A DNA stretch of 53,019 bases, from positions 1 to 53,019 of the forward strand of contig CAZRVL010000010.1 of NCBI GenBank assembly GCA_964603455.1, read 5' to 3'. Positions 1 through 7,836 of the stretch are shown piece by piece (position 1 is the first letter of the stretch; every line of letters starts with the position of its first letter). Made by a program: the position numbers and the translations under genes. The notes beneath the pieces were generated by a model that saw nothing but the letters and a program-made list of their open reading frames with translations, searched no databases and was not told the origin of the DNA. Source of the stretch: Flemingiibacterium sp964603455 (GTDB lineage Bacteria; Bacillota; Clostridia; Oscillospirales; CAG-272).

Positions 1-451
1 CCTCCTCGGAGGTGAAGCAGGGGTATGCCTTGCCCTCGGAGACGAGCTTCTTTGCGAATACCGCATATATTCCCGCACGTTCAGACTGCTTATAAGGACC
101 GTAGTCTCCGCGCTCGACGAGCTTTCCATCTTCGAGCATCATTCCCTCATCATAGTCCATACCGTAGTATTTCATCGTGTTTATAAGTGCTTCGACTGCG
201 CCGTCGATCTCGCGCTTTCCGTCTGTGTCCTCAATACGAAGGAAGAAAACGCCGCCGCTCTGATGTGCAAGCATATAGTCAACGACCGCCTGATACATTC
301 CGCCAAAGTGGACGAAGCCTGTCGGGCTGGGAGCGAAGCGCGTCACCTTTGCGCCCTCGGGAAGGTCGCGTGTGGGATATTTTGCCTCTATTTCCTCGGG
401 GGTTTCGGTCACATTCGGAAAAAGAAGTTCTGCAAGATATTTATAGTCCAT
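1..451 (-). CDS. gltX: Glutamate--tRNA ligase, 5' part only
   Basis: Cytosolic class I aminoacyl-tRNA synthetase that charges tRNA-Glu. Only the first 150 codons are present; the gene runs off the left edge, so the KMSKS loop and the anticodon-binding domains are not visible. The ATP-site HIGH region reads FAPSPTGFVHFGG from about residue 39, followed by RIEDTDGKREI near residue 75, which is diagnostic of the GluRS/GlnRS catalytic fold. Most bacterial GluRS proteins begin almost at the FAPSPTG motif, so the 38-residue lead is longer than usual; it begins MDYKYLAELLFPNV and is in good frame, so I keep it. The ribosome site is weak (GGTAG just before the ATG). It lies 89 bases downstream of a glycosidase gene on the same strand and may be co-transcribed. 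Glutamate rather than glutamine specificity is the family default, not proven here. Confidence 0.9.
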   Translation of the reverse strand, partial: MDYKYLAELLFPNVTETPEEIEAKYPTRDLPEGAKVTRFAPSPTGFVHFGGMYQAVVDYMLAHQSGGVFFLRIEDTDGKREIDGAVEALINTMKYYGMDYDEGMMLEDGKLVERGDYGPYKQSERAGIYAVFAKKLVSEGKAYPCFTSEE

Positions 452-463
452 TTTACTACCATG

Positions 464-489
464 ATTTCTGCTTTATAAAAGCAGAAAAT
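464..489 (-). other. AT-rich hairpin in the gltX leader
   Basis: A perfect 11-bp inverted repeat (TTTCTGCTTT paired with AAAGCAGAAA in its core, 3- to 4-base loop) lies about 13 bases before the gltX start codon. Neither strand has a convincing run of Ts after it, so it is more likely a leader structure near the ribosome site than a terminator. A second small hairpin (GCTCT/AGAGC) lies at about 499-513. Confidence 0.35.
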
Positions 490-540
490 TTCCTTTCCGC
501 TCTGAAAAGAGCTATATACATTTATAATTAAACAGCGGTT

Positions 541-1722
541 TTAGATCCCGTATAAACGGCGCATGGAATGAAGAAGATATAGCATACAGCTCGAATAATA
601 CTGTGAGCATTTCGAGGGCTCACCGGTGAGCGGATGAAGCTCCTGACCGAATCTTGTGGTCATGCTGTTTGCCCATGCAGTAAGCCATTTTTCCATTACC
701 TCTTCCATCTCGGCTGTTCTTCCTATTCTCGGAAGCCATCTCATCGAGCGAAGTGCGGTGAGTCCCTGACTGTAAAAATTCCACGAATTGCCGGGAAGAT
801 TCTGCACCCAGTGTGGGTCTGATACCGAGACGGCAGGGAACGGATACGGTGTCCAAAATTCATTCGGAGCATGGATGTAACGCTCGAATATTTCGTTTGC
901 TAGGTCGTTATCGCAAACACTCTCCGAAAGTACATTGGTTATCGAGATAGAGCGTATTTTGCGCTTTACGCCGTTTAGATCGGTATCGTAGAAATACTGA
1001 TCGGCTTCATCGTAACAGTATTCAAACAGCTTGTCTCTCACATTTTTGGCAAGTGTGTGCCACTTTTCGGATTCTTCTTTTAAACCGAGCCTGTCAGCCA
1101 TTTCGGCAAGTGCCATGTGGTTTCCGTAAAAGCAAGCGTTCATATCGGGCGCGATCATCGGAAGATTTGGATCATCATTTGGAATGTCTTCGGCATTGTC
1201 CGAAAAATTACCGGTGTATTTTAATTCCAAAAGACGACTCGAATTGTCATGTCCTGTGTCATAGCCGCAGAACATTTCTATAAGTCCTGTCTTATGTGGC
1301 ATACGAGCATTGTAGAACCAATTCACCCAATTCGATACGGCTTTGTAAGCTTCGGAAAGCAGAGTCTTGTCATTAGGATTCTGATCTATCGCTTCGAGCG
1401 AAACTGAGCCGATAGATACACATTCCTGAGTCTGGCTGTAACCGATTTTATTAGACCATATATAGCATGGAAGCTGTCCGGACGGCTTTTGATTCGAAAA
1501 ATAAAGTCTTACGGTATTTGCGGAGACATCGTGGTCGTTAGGCATATAATTTGCCCATGAAATACCATCGTAGGCATGTTCGAGCCAAACACCGGGATAG
1601 GTATCGGAGATATAGAATACATTTCCTTGTGAATTTTCGAATCTGCGCAGATGATGCTCATAAATGCGCGATAATATCTCTTCTTTCATGTCCATCAGTG
1701 TCTGAGTAGTCAATTTTTTCAT
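541..1722 (-). CDS. (alpha/alpha)6-barrel glycoside hydrolase, MGH1-like
   Basis: 393-residue protein without a signal peptide, so probably cytoplasmic. It has the look of the six-hairpin glycosidases related to trehalase, glucosidase I and mannosylglycerate hydrolase: an early WLEHAYDGISWANYMPNDHD stretch, the segment GLIEMFCGYDTGHDNSSR near residue 155, and PGNSWNFYSQGLTALR followed by ELHPLTGEPS near the C terminus, the usual place of the catalytic acidic residues. The start at MKKLTTQTL is chosen because GGGGGAATTGAAA precedes it; a longer frame upstream would run into the preceding gene. It follows the MBL-fold gene by 26 bases and is probably in its operon. The neighbourhood of rhamnosidases suggests a role in oligosaccharide trimming; the substrate is not readable. 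Confidence 0.7.
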   Translation of the reverse strand: MKKLTTQTLMDMKEEILSRIYEHHLRRFENSQGNVFYISDTYPGVWLEHAYDGISWANYMPNDHDVSANTVRLYFSNQKPSGQLPCYIWSNKIGYSQTQECVSIGSVSLEAIDQNPNDKTLLSEAYKAVSNWVNWFYNARMPHKTGLIEMFCGYDTGHDNSSRLLELKYTGNFSDNAEDIPNDDPNLPMIAPDMNACFYGNHMALAEMADRLGLKEESEKWHTLAKNVRDKLFEYCYDEADQYFYDTDLNGVKRKIRSISITNVLSESVCDNDLANEIFERYIHAPNEFWTPYPFPAVSVSDPHWVQNLPGNSWNFYSQGLTALRSMRWLPRIGRTAEMEEVMEKWLTAWANSMTTRFGQELHPLTGEPSKCSQYYSSCMLYLLHSMRRLYGI

Positions 1723-1748
1723 TTTCAATTCCCCCGATACGGATGATT

Positions 1749-2381
1749 TTACTTCATATATGGATTCATATCGCGTTCGCGGTTCAACTCCGTGGCAGGA
1801 CCGTGACCCGGATATACGGTATAATTTTTGTCGAGCTTTTTTAGCTTTTCGAGAGATCTTATCAGGGCAAAATTGTCTCCGCCGATAAGGTCGCACCTTC
1901 CGACAGAGCCGCAGAAAAGCGTATCTCCGGTGATAATATAATCATCACCTATAAGGCATATCGAGCCCGGGGTATGTCCGGGAGTGTGAAGAACTTTAAG
2001 TGTTGAATTTCCGACTGATATTGTGTCGCCGTCATCCAAAAGGCGGTCTGCGGGCTTTGTTGGAGCTGTTTTTCCTGCGTACTGCGCCATATATGAGATA
2101 TATGGATCGGCAAGCGCATTCGAATCCGCTTTATGAATTGCAAGCTCTGCATTTAGTGCTTCTCTTACCGTTTCGAGCGAAAGCATATGATCAAAGTGTG
2201 CATGCGTGAGTACGATCAGGTCCGCATTGACAGAATGCTCACGACAAGCCTCAAGTATGCGGTCAGAACCGTTTGTTGGTGTCTCTCCGCCGGGGTCTAT
2301 TATCACGCCTTTTCCGCTTTCGTCCTTCAACAGATAGCAGTTGACGCGCATAGCTCCGACCGGTATGGTATATATTTCCAT
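1749..2381 (-). CDS. MBL-fold metallo-hydrolase (glyoxalase II-like)
   Basis: 210-residue cytosolic metallo-beta-lactamase-fold hydrolase. The metal-binding motif THAHFDH gives His60, His62, Asp64 and His65; a further metal His lies in HTPGHTPGS, and VYPGHGPAT supplies the last one near residue 190, all in the order expected for the glyoxalase II / YcbL branch. Length matches the YcbL-like short family, which lacks the C-terminal glutathione-binding domain of true glyoxalase II, so a thioester of another small thiol is likelier than glutathione; that is inference. It is first in a minus-strand unit with a good promoter about 45 bases upstream, followed by the glycosidase at 541-1722. Role is probably housekeeping detoxification rather than glycan use. 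Confidence 0.85.
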   Translation of the reverse strand: MEIYTIPVGAMRVNCYLLKDESGKGVIIDPGGETPTNGSDRILEACREHSVNADLIVLTHAHFDHMLSLETVREALNAELAIHKADSNALADPYISYMAQYAGKTAPTKPADRLLDDGDTISVGNSTLKVLHTPGHTPGSICLIGDDYIITGDTLFCGSVGRCDLIGGDNFALIRSLEKLKKLDKNYTVYPGHGPATELNRERDMNPYMK

Positions 2382-2423
2382 TATGAGCGGAGACTTCCTT
2401 TCAATAAAAGTGTTTTATATTAT

Positions 2424-2452
2424 ATTATACCATATTTAAGCTGATTTGTCTA
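2424..2452 (-). promoter_or_regulatory. SigA-type promoter for the MBL hydrolase gene
   Basis: Read on the minus strand: TAGACA, 17 bases, TATAAT, with TGG just before the -10 (extended -10). It points at the MBL-fold gene that starts at 2381. Confidence 0.75.
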
Positions 2453-2553
2453 CTGTATTCGAAAAAAATTAATTGAAAAATTACACGAAAGCTTTCAAAA
2501 AAATTTTCAAATTGTTATAGTGGTTCATATGGTCGAAAAAATGCGAAAAGTTA

Positions 2554-2582
2554 TTGACATTATCGGAATTATATGATAGAAT
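2554..2582 (+). promoter_or_regulatory. Near-consensus SigA promoter in front of the broken GH43-like gene
   Basis: TTGACA, 17 bases, TAGAAT, with TGA before the -10. Predicted transcription start is near 2589, about 23 bases before the ATG at 2612. A 10-bp palindrome GAAAGCTTTC at 2487-2496 lies upstream and could be an operator. Confidence 0.75.
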
Positions 2583-2611
2583 GGTATAAAATGAAATATA
2601 CGGAGAGCGAC

Positions 2612-3524
2612 ATGAAGATGACAGAAAGAATACCGATCCCGTTTCGAGCAAGCGAATATGTTCGGATATATACACCGCTGCCGGATATTTATAATGGCGT
2701 TGATACCGAGCATTTTAGATCCGGCATGAGATATAAAGATTGGATCACGAATGATTTTTCATATAGTAATGGACAAAAACGAATGGCATATAGTCGGAAT
2801 AACTCATCCGCGTCTGCCCGGATTTATCGATGCTTTTAATTACGCGGACTGAGATATTCATGAAGCGGAATATCAACTTTTTCACGCTAAAGTACACGCA
2901 AAGCATTTCTGCGAGCTCATGCGTGAGAACAGCTTTTCAGAGCTACCGAAAATTTTATATTCCGAAGACAGAACAGGCGAAAGCTATGAGATCTGGGCAC
3001 CGCAGATAATGAAGCATGATCGCTTTGAGATAGCTTACAGTCCCGGATCGATGCGCATTGCGCAGACTGAGGATTTCAAGATCTTTGAGCGCAGAGTGCT
3101 GTTTGATTGTGATTTTTCGGTGGCGCGAGACCCTTACATATATGAAGAGAACGGAAAATTTTATTGTATTTACTGCGACAGATGCGGCATATCAATGCGT
3201 GAGAGTGATGACCTCGTATATTGGAGCGAGCCTGAGACGATCTCCGATGGCTTTAATAGTACTTCATGTGAATCGCCCTGCCTTTTCAAAAAAGGCGAAT
3301 ATTATTATCTGCTTTGGAGCATATATGATGGGCGCAACGGAGCATACGATGAACGGACATTCGTATATGCTGCGAAATATGTACACGAGCTTTCGAAATA
3401 TGCACCGATAACCATGCTTGATGCTCATGCAGCCGAAGTGGTTCGTGACGGAGATGATTACTATCTTCTCAGTGTGTTTTATCCAGAAAACGGTATAAGC
3501 GCGGCGAAGCTTGAATTTAAATAA
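2612..3524 (+). pseudogene. Broken GH43-like five-bladed beta-propeller glycosidase
   Basis: Remains of a cytosolic glycosidase of about 300 residues. The start ATG has GGAG 6 bases upstream (2602-2605). The frame from 2612 reads as far as WITNDFSY, then shifts by one base near 2762-2768 into the frame that continues VMDKNEWHIVGITHPRLPG; that frame meets an in-frame TGA at 2850-2852 and then continues without break to 3524. The long 3' part (from 2919) carries propeller motifs YEIWAPQI, ARDPYIYEENGKFYCIYCD and ESPCLFKKGEYYYLLWS, typical of GH43/GH32-like folds. Two independent lesions argue for true decay rather than one sequencing error. The promoter and ribosome site are intact, so the loss may be recent. 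The 3' piece alone has no good ribosome site. Confidence 0.8.
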
Positions 3525-3527
3525 AGC

Positions 3528-3552
3528 GGAGGACTGTTTAAAACAGTCCTCC
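3528..3552. terminator. Bidirectional terminator between convergent genes
   Basis: GGAGGACTGTTT and AAACAGTCCTCC form a perfect 12-bp inverted repeat around a single base (in practice a 9- to 10-bp stem with an AT loop), followed by a T-rich tail on the plus strand and GCTTTATTT on the minus strand. It lies between the ends of the GH43-like remnant and the rhamnosidase gene. Confidence 0.85.
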
Positions 3553-3558
3553 TTAAAT

Positions 3559-5652
3559 TTATTTTATCTTTCTCAACGCCTTTAAGCAATCTATGATCCT
3601 TACAGCGACAAATGAGCCGAAACCGTGGTTAAGGCTTGCAGAGCCCTTTCTGTGTTCCCAGATGGTTCCGGTAGCCTCTGCCATAGCACCGTATATCACC
3701 TTGATCTCTTCAAGGTTCTGCTCGTAAAGTCCGAGCATCATCAATACCTCGACTCTGACGGCAAAGCCGATAAACAGATCGAGTGGTTCGATGTCCGCAG
3801 GAACTGTCGATTTGTCTCCGTTTGCGCCGAATGCGTTGCAGACTGCATTCTTCAATACCGCAAATTTCGGAGCGTTGATGTTTATTATCTCAAACATTAT
3901 AGCTTCATGCTGACAGATAGCCGAACGGTCTGGAAGTACCTCAAGTGTTCCGTCCTCGCGGCGTTTTGCATGGTCACGGAAAAATTCACCGTCAAAGGAC
4001 TGCTCTACTATCTTTTCACTTATCCTGTCGGCTTTTTCGTTAAGCTCGGGCTTATTGTAAAGCCTTGCTGCAACTCTCAAAATTCCGGTGTAGAGCATAT
4101 TTGTGGGATAGTTCACATCCTGAACCCAACTGTTTGCCTTTGTCCATTCGACAAAGTTCCAATACGGCAGCTTTTCAAGCAGTCCGTCTGAATTTTCGTA
4201 TCCCTCAAAGAAGCCGAGAATACGTTCTACGATCTCCTTATAAGGAGCAGCGTCTCCGCCACGCTTTGCAAATTCTCCGACTTCCATAACATACCACATA
4301 GTCCATTGCGGTATTGTGTTGTCACTCAGATTATCTCCGGGATAGCACATTGGAAGAAGTCCGTTCGGCAGACCTGGGAACTTTGCGATTCGGAAGTTGT
4401 CTAAAAACTCTTTTTCGCATTCGGTATCACCGGTGAAAAGCAATGATGCCATTCCGGTGAAGTAGCTGTCGCAGAGCCATCCACCGCGCTCACGACCCGG
4501 GCAGTCCATGAAGCAGTCTATGGTATTCTGTCTGAAGCCCTGGTAGCAGGCTTCAACGGTCTTGTCGAGTATCGGATCACCGGTCTTTACCGAAAATCCT
4601 TTTACGGGATATGTATATTCACGCAGGGTAAATTCGCAGCTTTCGATCTCGCCCGATTCGACCAAAAGTGCTATATGCTTGAATGAATAGCATTCGAAGG
4701 ATTCGAGATCGAATTCGCCTGCGGGAAGACGATATTTGATGACGTTTAAAACTTCATATGTACCGCCGGCATATTTAATATCATTTGTTTCTCCGTCATA
4801 TTTTTCGGAGAATACGATATGTATAACCGAAGGAGCTGTCGCTTTGATCTTGGTTTTTATAAATCCGGTGCGGATATTCGGGAATGTGAATTGTCTGAAC
4901 TGCATAGCCGAGGTAGAAGTGCCGATCTCAGCATCCTCGAACGCAGCATCTGTATCCTTAAGAACATCGTTCGGCAGTGAAGAATATTCAAAGCCCTTGA
5001 ATTTTTTGTCGGGAAGGAAGTATCTGCAAAGCTCGAATTTTGAGCCTTTAAGAGAATATTTTCCGCTTCTGACTTGCACTGCCGGAGCTAAAATATCATA
5101 TTTCGGAAGCTTGAATCCGCGTGGGATATATTCGAGTCCGAGATCGAAGGATTCGAGCTCTTCGCCCTCAAATTCTCCGCTTTGCCAGTCTGCTACGGGA
5201 GAGTCGAGATAATATACCTCGGTGAAGGCTCTCTGATAGCTGTAGCGTGCGACCTTTTGCTCACGGAGAGAGTCGAGAGATATGCCCTTGAAGTCGCGTC
5301 CGGTAAATGCTATGACCTCATCGTTTTCGCAGATCTCGCATTGCAGGAAGGAGCGTATATCGAGTGAATAAAAGGAGGGGCAGTTGTAGCCTGCGACCTC
5401 GAAGGTCAGGAGATTCTCGCCTTCCTTAGCCGGAACTACGATCTCATCTACTTTCAAGTAGCCGTGCGGCGGACGTGCCGGACCGTAATGCAGGAATTTT
5501 TCATTTAAGGTCACGCGGCAGAAGGTCGAGGCTGCGAGTGTAAGTGTGTATTTTTTGCCCTTTTCGGCATTGAATCGGCAGACAAAGCCTGCCTGGATAT
5601 TCATTTCAAGGCTTTTATCTTTAATAAATATCGGTTTTGCGCTTTTGAACAT
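3559..5652 (-). CDS. Alpha-L-rhamnosidase-like glycosidase (GH78-type)
   Basis: 697 residues, no signal peptide. The N-terminal third is beta-sandwich (LNEKFLHYGPARPPHGYL, near residue 50, is the usual accessory domain of this family), and the C-terminal half is an (alpha/alpha)6 barrel. The family hallmark DCPGRERGGWLCDS is at about residues 382-395; the Glu near 388 corresponds to the general acid of GH78 enzymes. It would release terminal L-rhamnose from oligosaccharides imported into the cell. GGAG stands 8 bases before the ATG. The SGNH esterase gene ends 14 bases upstream, so the two are one operon, consistent with deacetylation plus rhamnose removal from pectic fragments (inference). 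Length is shorter than the 850-1000 residues of many GH78 proteins, as in the compact clostridial forms. Confidence 0.85.
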   Translation of the reverse strand: MFKSAKPIFIKDKSLEMNIQAGFVCRFNAEKGKKYTLTLAASTFCRVTLNEKFLHYGPARPPHGYLKVDEIVVPAKEGENLLTFEVAGYNCPSFYSLDIRSFLQCEICENDEVIAFTGRDFKGISLDSLREQKVARYSYQRAFTEVYYLDSPVADWQSGEFEGEELESFDLGLEYIPRGFKLPKYDILAPAVQVRSGKYSLKGSKFELCRYFLPDKKFKGFEYSSLPNDVLKDTDAAFEDAEIGTSTSAMQFRQFTFPNIRTGFIKTKIKATAPSVIHIVFSEKYDGETNDIKYAGGTYEVLNVIKYRLPAGEFDLESFECYSFKHIALLVESGEIESCEFTLREYTYPVKGFSVKTGDPILDKTVEACYQGFRQNTIDCFMDCPGRERGGWLCDSYFTGMASLLFTGDTECEKEFLDNFRIAKFPGLPNGLLPMCYPGDNLSDNTIPQWTMWYVMEVGEFAKRGGDAAPYKEIVERILGFFEGYENSDGLLEKLPYWNFVEWTKANSWVQDVNYPTNMLYTGILRVAARLYNKPELNEKADRISEKIVEQSFDGEFFRDHAKRREDGTLEVLPDRSAICQHEAIMFEIININAPKFAVLKNAVCNAFGANGDKSTVPADIEPLDLFIGFAVRVEVLMMLGLYEQNLEEIKVIYGAMAEATGTIWEHRKGSASLNHGFGSFVAVRIIDCLKALRKIK

Positions 5653-5666
5653 AATTTTCTCCGTGG

Positions 5667-6689
5667 TTATTTTTTATATTTGTTTTCGAGTATTTCCCGA
5701 ATAACAGGCTTTATAGCTTCTGCCATCATATAAAAGCCCAGATCGTTGGGATGACAGCAGTCACATGAGCAGAGCGCACCCTTGTCTCCGAAGAATTTTC
5801 GTCCATCGATGAAATACACATTCTTATCGCCCGAATCTACGGCATTCTTATATGTAGAATAGATTATTTCGGCGCGTTTGTCGGTGTCCTCAGAGTGGAG
5901 ATATTCAGGACGGGTTATCATGACTATCGGAAGCTTGGGCTTTTTTTCGCGTATGCGCTTAAAAAATGGTTCGTGAGTCTTTGCCAAATGCTCCGGGGTC
6001 GGTGCATTGTGGTCATAATCATATACGAATATGCTCATGGGTATATCGGCTATGCAATCGGCAATGGCAAGCTCTCCGCGTGCGCTTCCCGAAAAGCCGT
6101 AGTTATAGAAATCCACATCAAGCTCACTCGAAATGAGTGCATTATATGAATTTGTTGAACGGCAGCTGCATCCGCCCTCGGTTATGGATGAGCCGTAGAA
6201 AAGGATCGGCGGATATTTGTATGGTGTCGGAGCTTCGACGATCGCATCATCCTCTACCTCGACCTCTATATAGTTTACATGCTCATTTCTCGGAAGAAAA
6301 AGAACTATGTCCTCCATCTCTCCGGATTTAAAAAAGGTCTTTGAGGCACTCAAGGTTTGGTAATCCGGTGGATTTACAAGTCCGGCGAAGCGAGCTGATG
6401 TATGTGGTCCGATCATTACGTTTATTGCCTGACAGGCGAATATCGACATTCCGACATCCGGAGTTATCGAGCCAAGCTCCATGCGAACACTGAATTTCTT
6501 CGAATTTGTACGAAAACATATTCTTGCACCCGGAGTACGCTTCGAGAGACCTATGACTCCCGATTCGGGATTTTCGGCTTTGAGGTTTTTGAGCACGTCG
6601 TGCGGAACGCGCTCAAGCAGACCGTTCTGATTGTAAAACGGCAGTCCATGCACTTCTAGTGGTGCATCTGAATGGCGGTAGCTTTTCAT
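5667..6689 (-). CDS. SGNH/GDSL-family carbohydrate esterase
   Basis: 340-residue protein in two parts: an N-terminal beta-sandwich (about 1-150, with CFRTNSKKFSVRM) and an SGNH hydrolase domain. The nucleophile block reads FYGSSITEGG with the catalytic Ser at 168; NYGFSGSARGE provides the oxyanion Gly region; the DxxH pair is in CDCCHPNDLGF near the C terminus. This two-domain form is common among cytosolic acetyl-esterases acting on plant glycans. No signal peptide. AGGAG lies 7 bases before the start codon. It is the first gene of the unit that continues into the rhamnosidase, driven by the promoter at 6762-6790. The substrate is likely an O-acetylated oligosaccharide; this comes from context only. 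Confidence 0.82.
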   Translation of the reverse strand: MKSYRHSDAPLEVHGLPFYNQNGLLERVPHDVLKNLKAENPESGVIGLSKRTPGARICFRTNSKKFSVRMELGSITPDVGMSIFACQAINVMIGPHTSARFAGLVNPPDYQTLSASKTFFKSGEMEDIVLFLPRNEHVNYIEVEVEDDAIVEAPTPYKYPPILFYGSSITEGGCSCRSTNSYNALISSELDVDFYNYGFSGSARGELAIADCIADIPMSIFVYDYDHNAPTPEHLAKTHEPFFKRIREKKPKLPIVMITRPEYLHSEDTDKRAEIIYSTYKNAVDSGDKNVYFIDGRKFFGDKGALCSCDCCHPNDLGFYMMAEAIKPVIREILENKYKK

Positions 6690-6761
6690 AGTGCTTTCTC
6701 CTGTTATGTAATTAATATAAAATTCGGCTTAATTTTCGCATATCCTTTTTCTTTTAGATTT

Positions 6762-6790
6762 ATTGTACCACATAATGACGGATTTGTCAA
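6762..6790 (-). promoter_or_regulatory. SigA-type promoter for the esterase-rhamnosidase operon
   Basis: Minus strand TTGACA, 17 bases, TACAAT, with TGG immediately before the -10. It is divergent from the spo0A promoter about 80 bases away. Confidence 0.8.
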
Positions 6791-6869
6791 GAGAATACCG
6801 AGACAATTTCAGACAAATTTTTGTGCGGTTCAGCTGATATTCGACTAAATGTTTTGTTCGATATATCAA

Positions 6870-6898
6870 TTGATTGGATTGGAAAAATATGGTATAAT
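6870..6898 (+). promoter_or_regulatory. SigA-type promoter of spo0A
   Basis: TTGATT, 17 bases, TATAAT with an extended -10 (TGG). Predicted start near 6905, leaving a leader of about 65 bases. I did not find a convincing SigH promoter or a perfect 0A box. Confidence 0.8.
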
Positions 6899-6969
6899 AT
6901 TGTACAGATAGCCGGGAAATGAACTTCCGTAGGCAAATATCTGAAATTTTAAATTGAAAGGAAATCAAA

Positions 6970-7734
6970 ATGAATACCGAAGCAAGTATACTCATCTGTG
7001 TCGAAAACATAAATGAGCGGACTAAGATCTGTGATTTTTTGAAGAGCATTGGCTTTTCAAATCTGACGACTGTCGAAAGCTTCAACGAGGTCGAAGAGTC
7101 GATACGTTCGGGCGAATTCGGCGTTGCCGTGATCGATGGCAGCTTTGACGGAGCGTCAGCCGCACAGCTCATACGCATGGAAAAAAGGCGTTCAGAGACG
7201 ATCGGAACACAGCTGCCTAAATTTGTCGTCATATCGCGTGATCAAAGTCGTGATCCGTGGCTTTTCGAAAATGCCGCAGTAGTTCCGAGCGGATGTTCGA
7301 CAGCAGAGCTTTTAAAGCCGATACTCGATGCCGCAAATTCTCTGCCTGTAATGAAAAAAAACGAGGCACTTTTAAAGGATGATGAGCATCTCGAAGTGCG
7401 TATATCCTCAATACTCCATAATGTCGGCATACCGGCACACATCAAAGGATATACATACCTCAGAAGTGCGATAATGATGACTGTAAAGGATCCGGATGTT
7501 ATAAATTTTGTCACGAAATCGCTTTATCCAAGTGTGGCGGCGCAGTGTCAGACCACATCAACAAGAGTTGAGCGTGCGATACGCCATGCTATTGAGGTAG
7601 CATGGGACAGGGGTGATGTGGAGGTGCTTGACAGCTATTTCGGATATACGATAAGCCGTCAGCGCGGAAAGCCGACAAATTCAGAATTTATCGCCATGAT
7701 AGCCGATAAGATAAGGCTCGGAGTGATACATTGA
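6970..7734 (+). CDS. spo0A: Sporulation master regulator Spo0A
   Basis: 254 residues. The C-terminal half is the DNA-binding domain of Spo0A: VERAIRHAIEVAWDRGD and KPTNSEFIAMIADKIRL match the Bacillus subtilis protein closely. The N-terminal receiver is divergent. The phospho-acceptor Asp is kept (Asp56 in VAVIDG), but the acidic pair that binds Mg2+ at the start of the domain is Val11-Glu12, and the conserved Lys before the last helix is missing (the segment reads VVPSGCST). The protein would commit the cell to sporulation and stationary-phase programmes by binding 0A boxes. AAAGGA precedes the ATG, and the gene stands alone with its own promoter and terminator. The usual clostridial neighbour spoIVB is not visible: the flanks are sugar genes. 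Confidence 0.92.
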   Translation: MNTEASILICVENINERTKICDFLKSIGFSNLTTVESFNEVEESIRSGEFGVAVIDGSFDGASAAQLIRMEKRRSETIGTQLPKFVVISRDQSRDPWLFENAAVVPSGCSTAELLKPILDAANSLPVMKKNEALLKDDEHLEVRISSILHNVGIPAHIKGYTYLRSAIMMTVKDPDVINFVTKSLYPSVAAQCQTTSTRVERAIRHAIEVAWDRGDVEVLDSYFGYTISRQRGKPTNSEFIAMIADKIRLGVIH

Positions 7735-7742
7735 ACCACTCG

Positions 7743-7772
7743 AAAGTGCTCTTAAAAGGGGCACTTTTTTTA
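7743..7772 (+). terminator. Terminator of spo0A
   Basis: AAGTGC pairs with GCACTT (extended by G-T pairs), followed by a run of eight Ts. Confidence 0.8.
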
Positions 7773-7783
7773 TTGAAAATCAC

Positions 7784-7812
7784 TTGACTAATTTATGGAT
7801 ATGTGATATAAT
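7784..7812 (+). promoter_or_regulatory. Promoter of the beta-helix/GH2 operon
   Basis: TTGACT, 17 bases, TATAAT, with TGA before the -10. The start would be near 7819, only about 18-27 bases before the possible start codons of the first gene. Confidence 0.8.
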
Positions 7813-7836
7813 AGAGTCGATCCAACATAGAAAGAG

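Noticed and set aside
2487..2496. Palindrome GAAAGCTTTC as a CcpA cre site
   Set aside because: The centre is GC rather than the CG of cre, and the flanks do not fit; noted only as a possible operator.
6781..6800. 0A box upstream of spo0A
   Set aside because: TTGTCAAG differs from the TTGTCRAA consensus at a key base and coincides with the -35 box of the divergent promoter, which explains it better.
6729..7232. 167-codon minus-strand frame overlapping the spo0A promoter and 5' end
   Set aside because: It is antisense to the well-supported Spo0A coding region and covers two promoters; no ribosome site.
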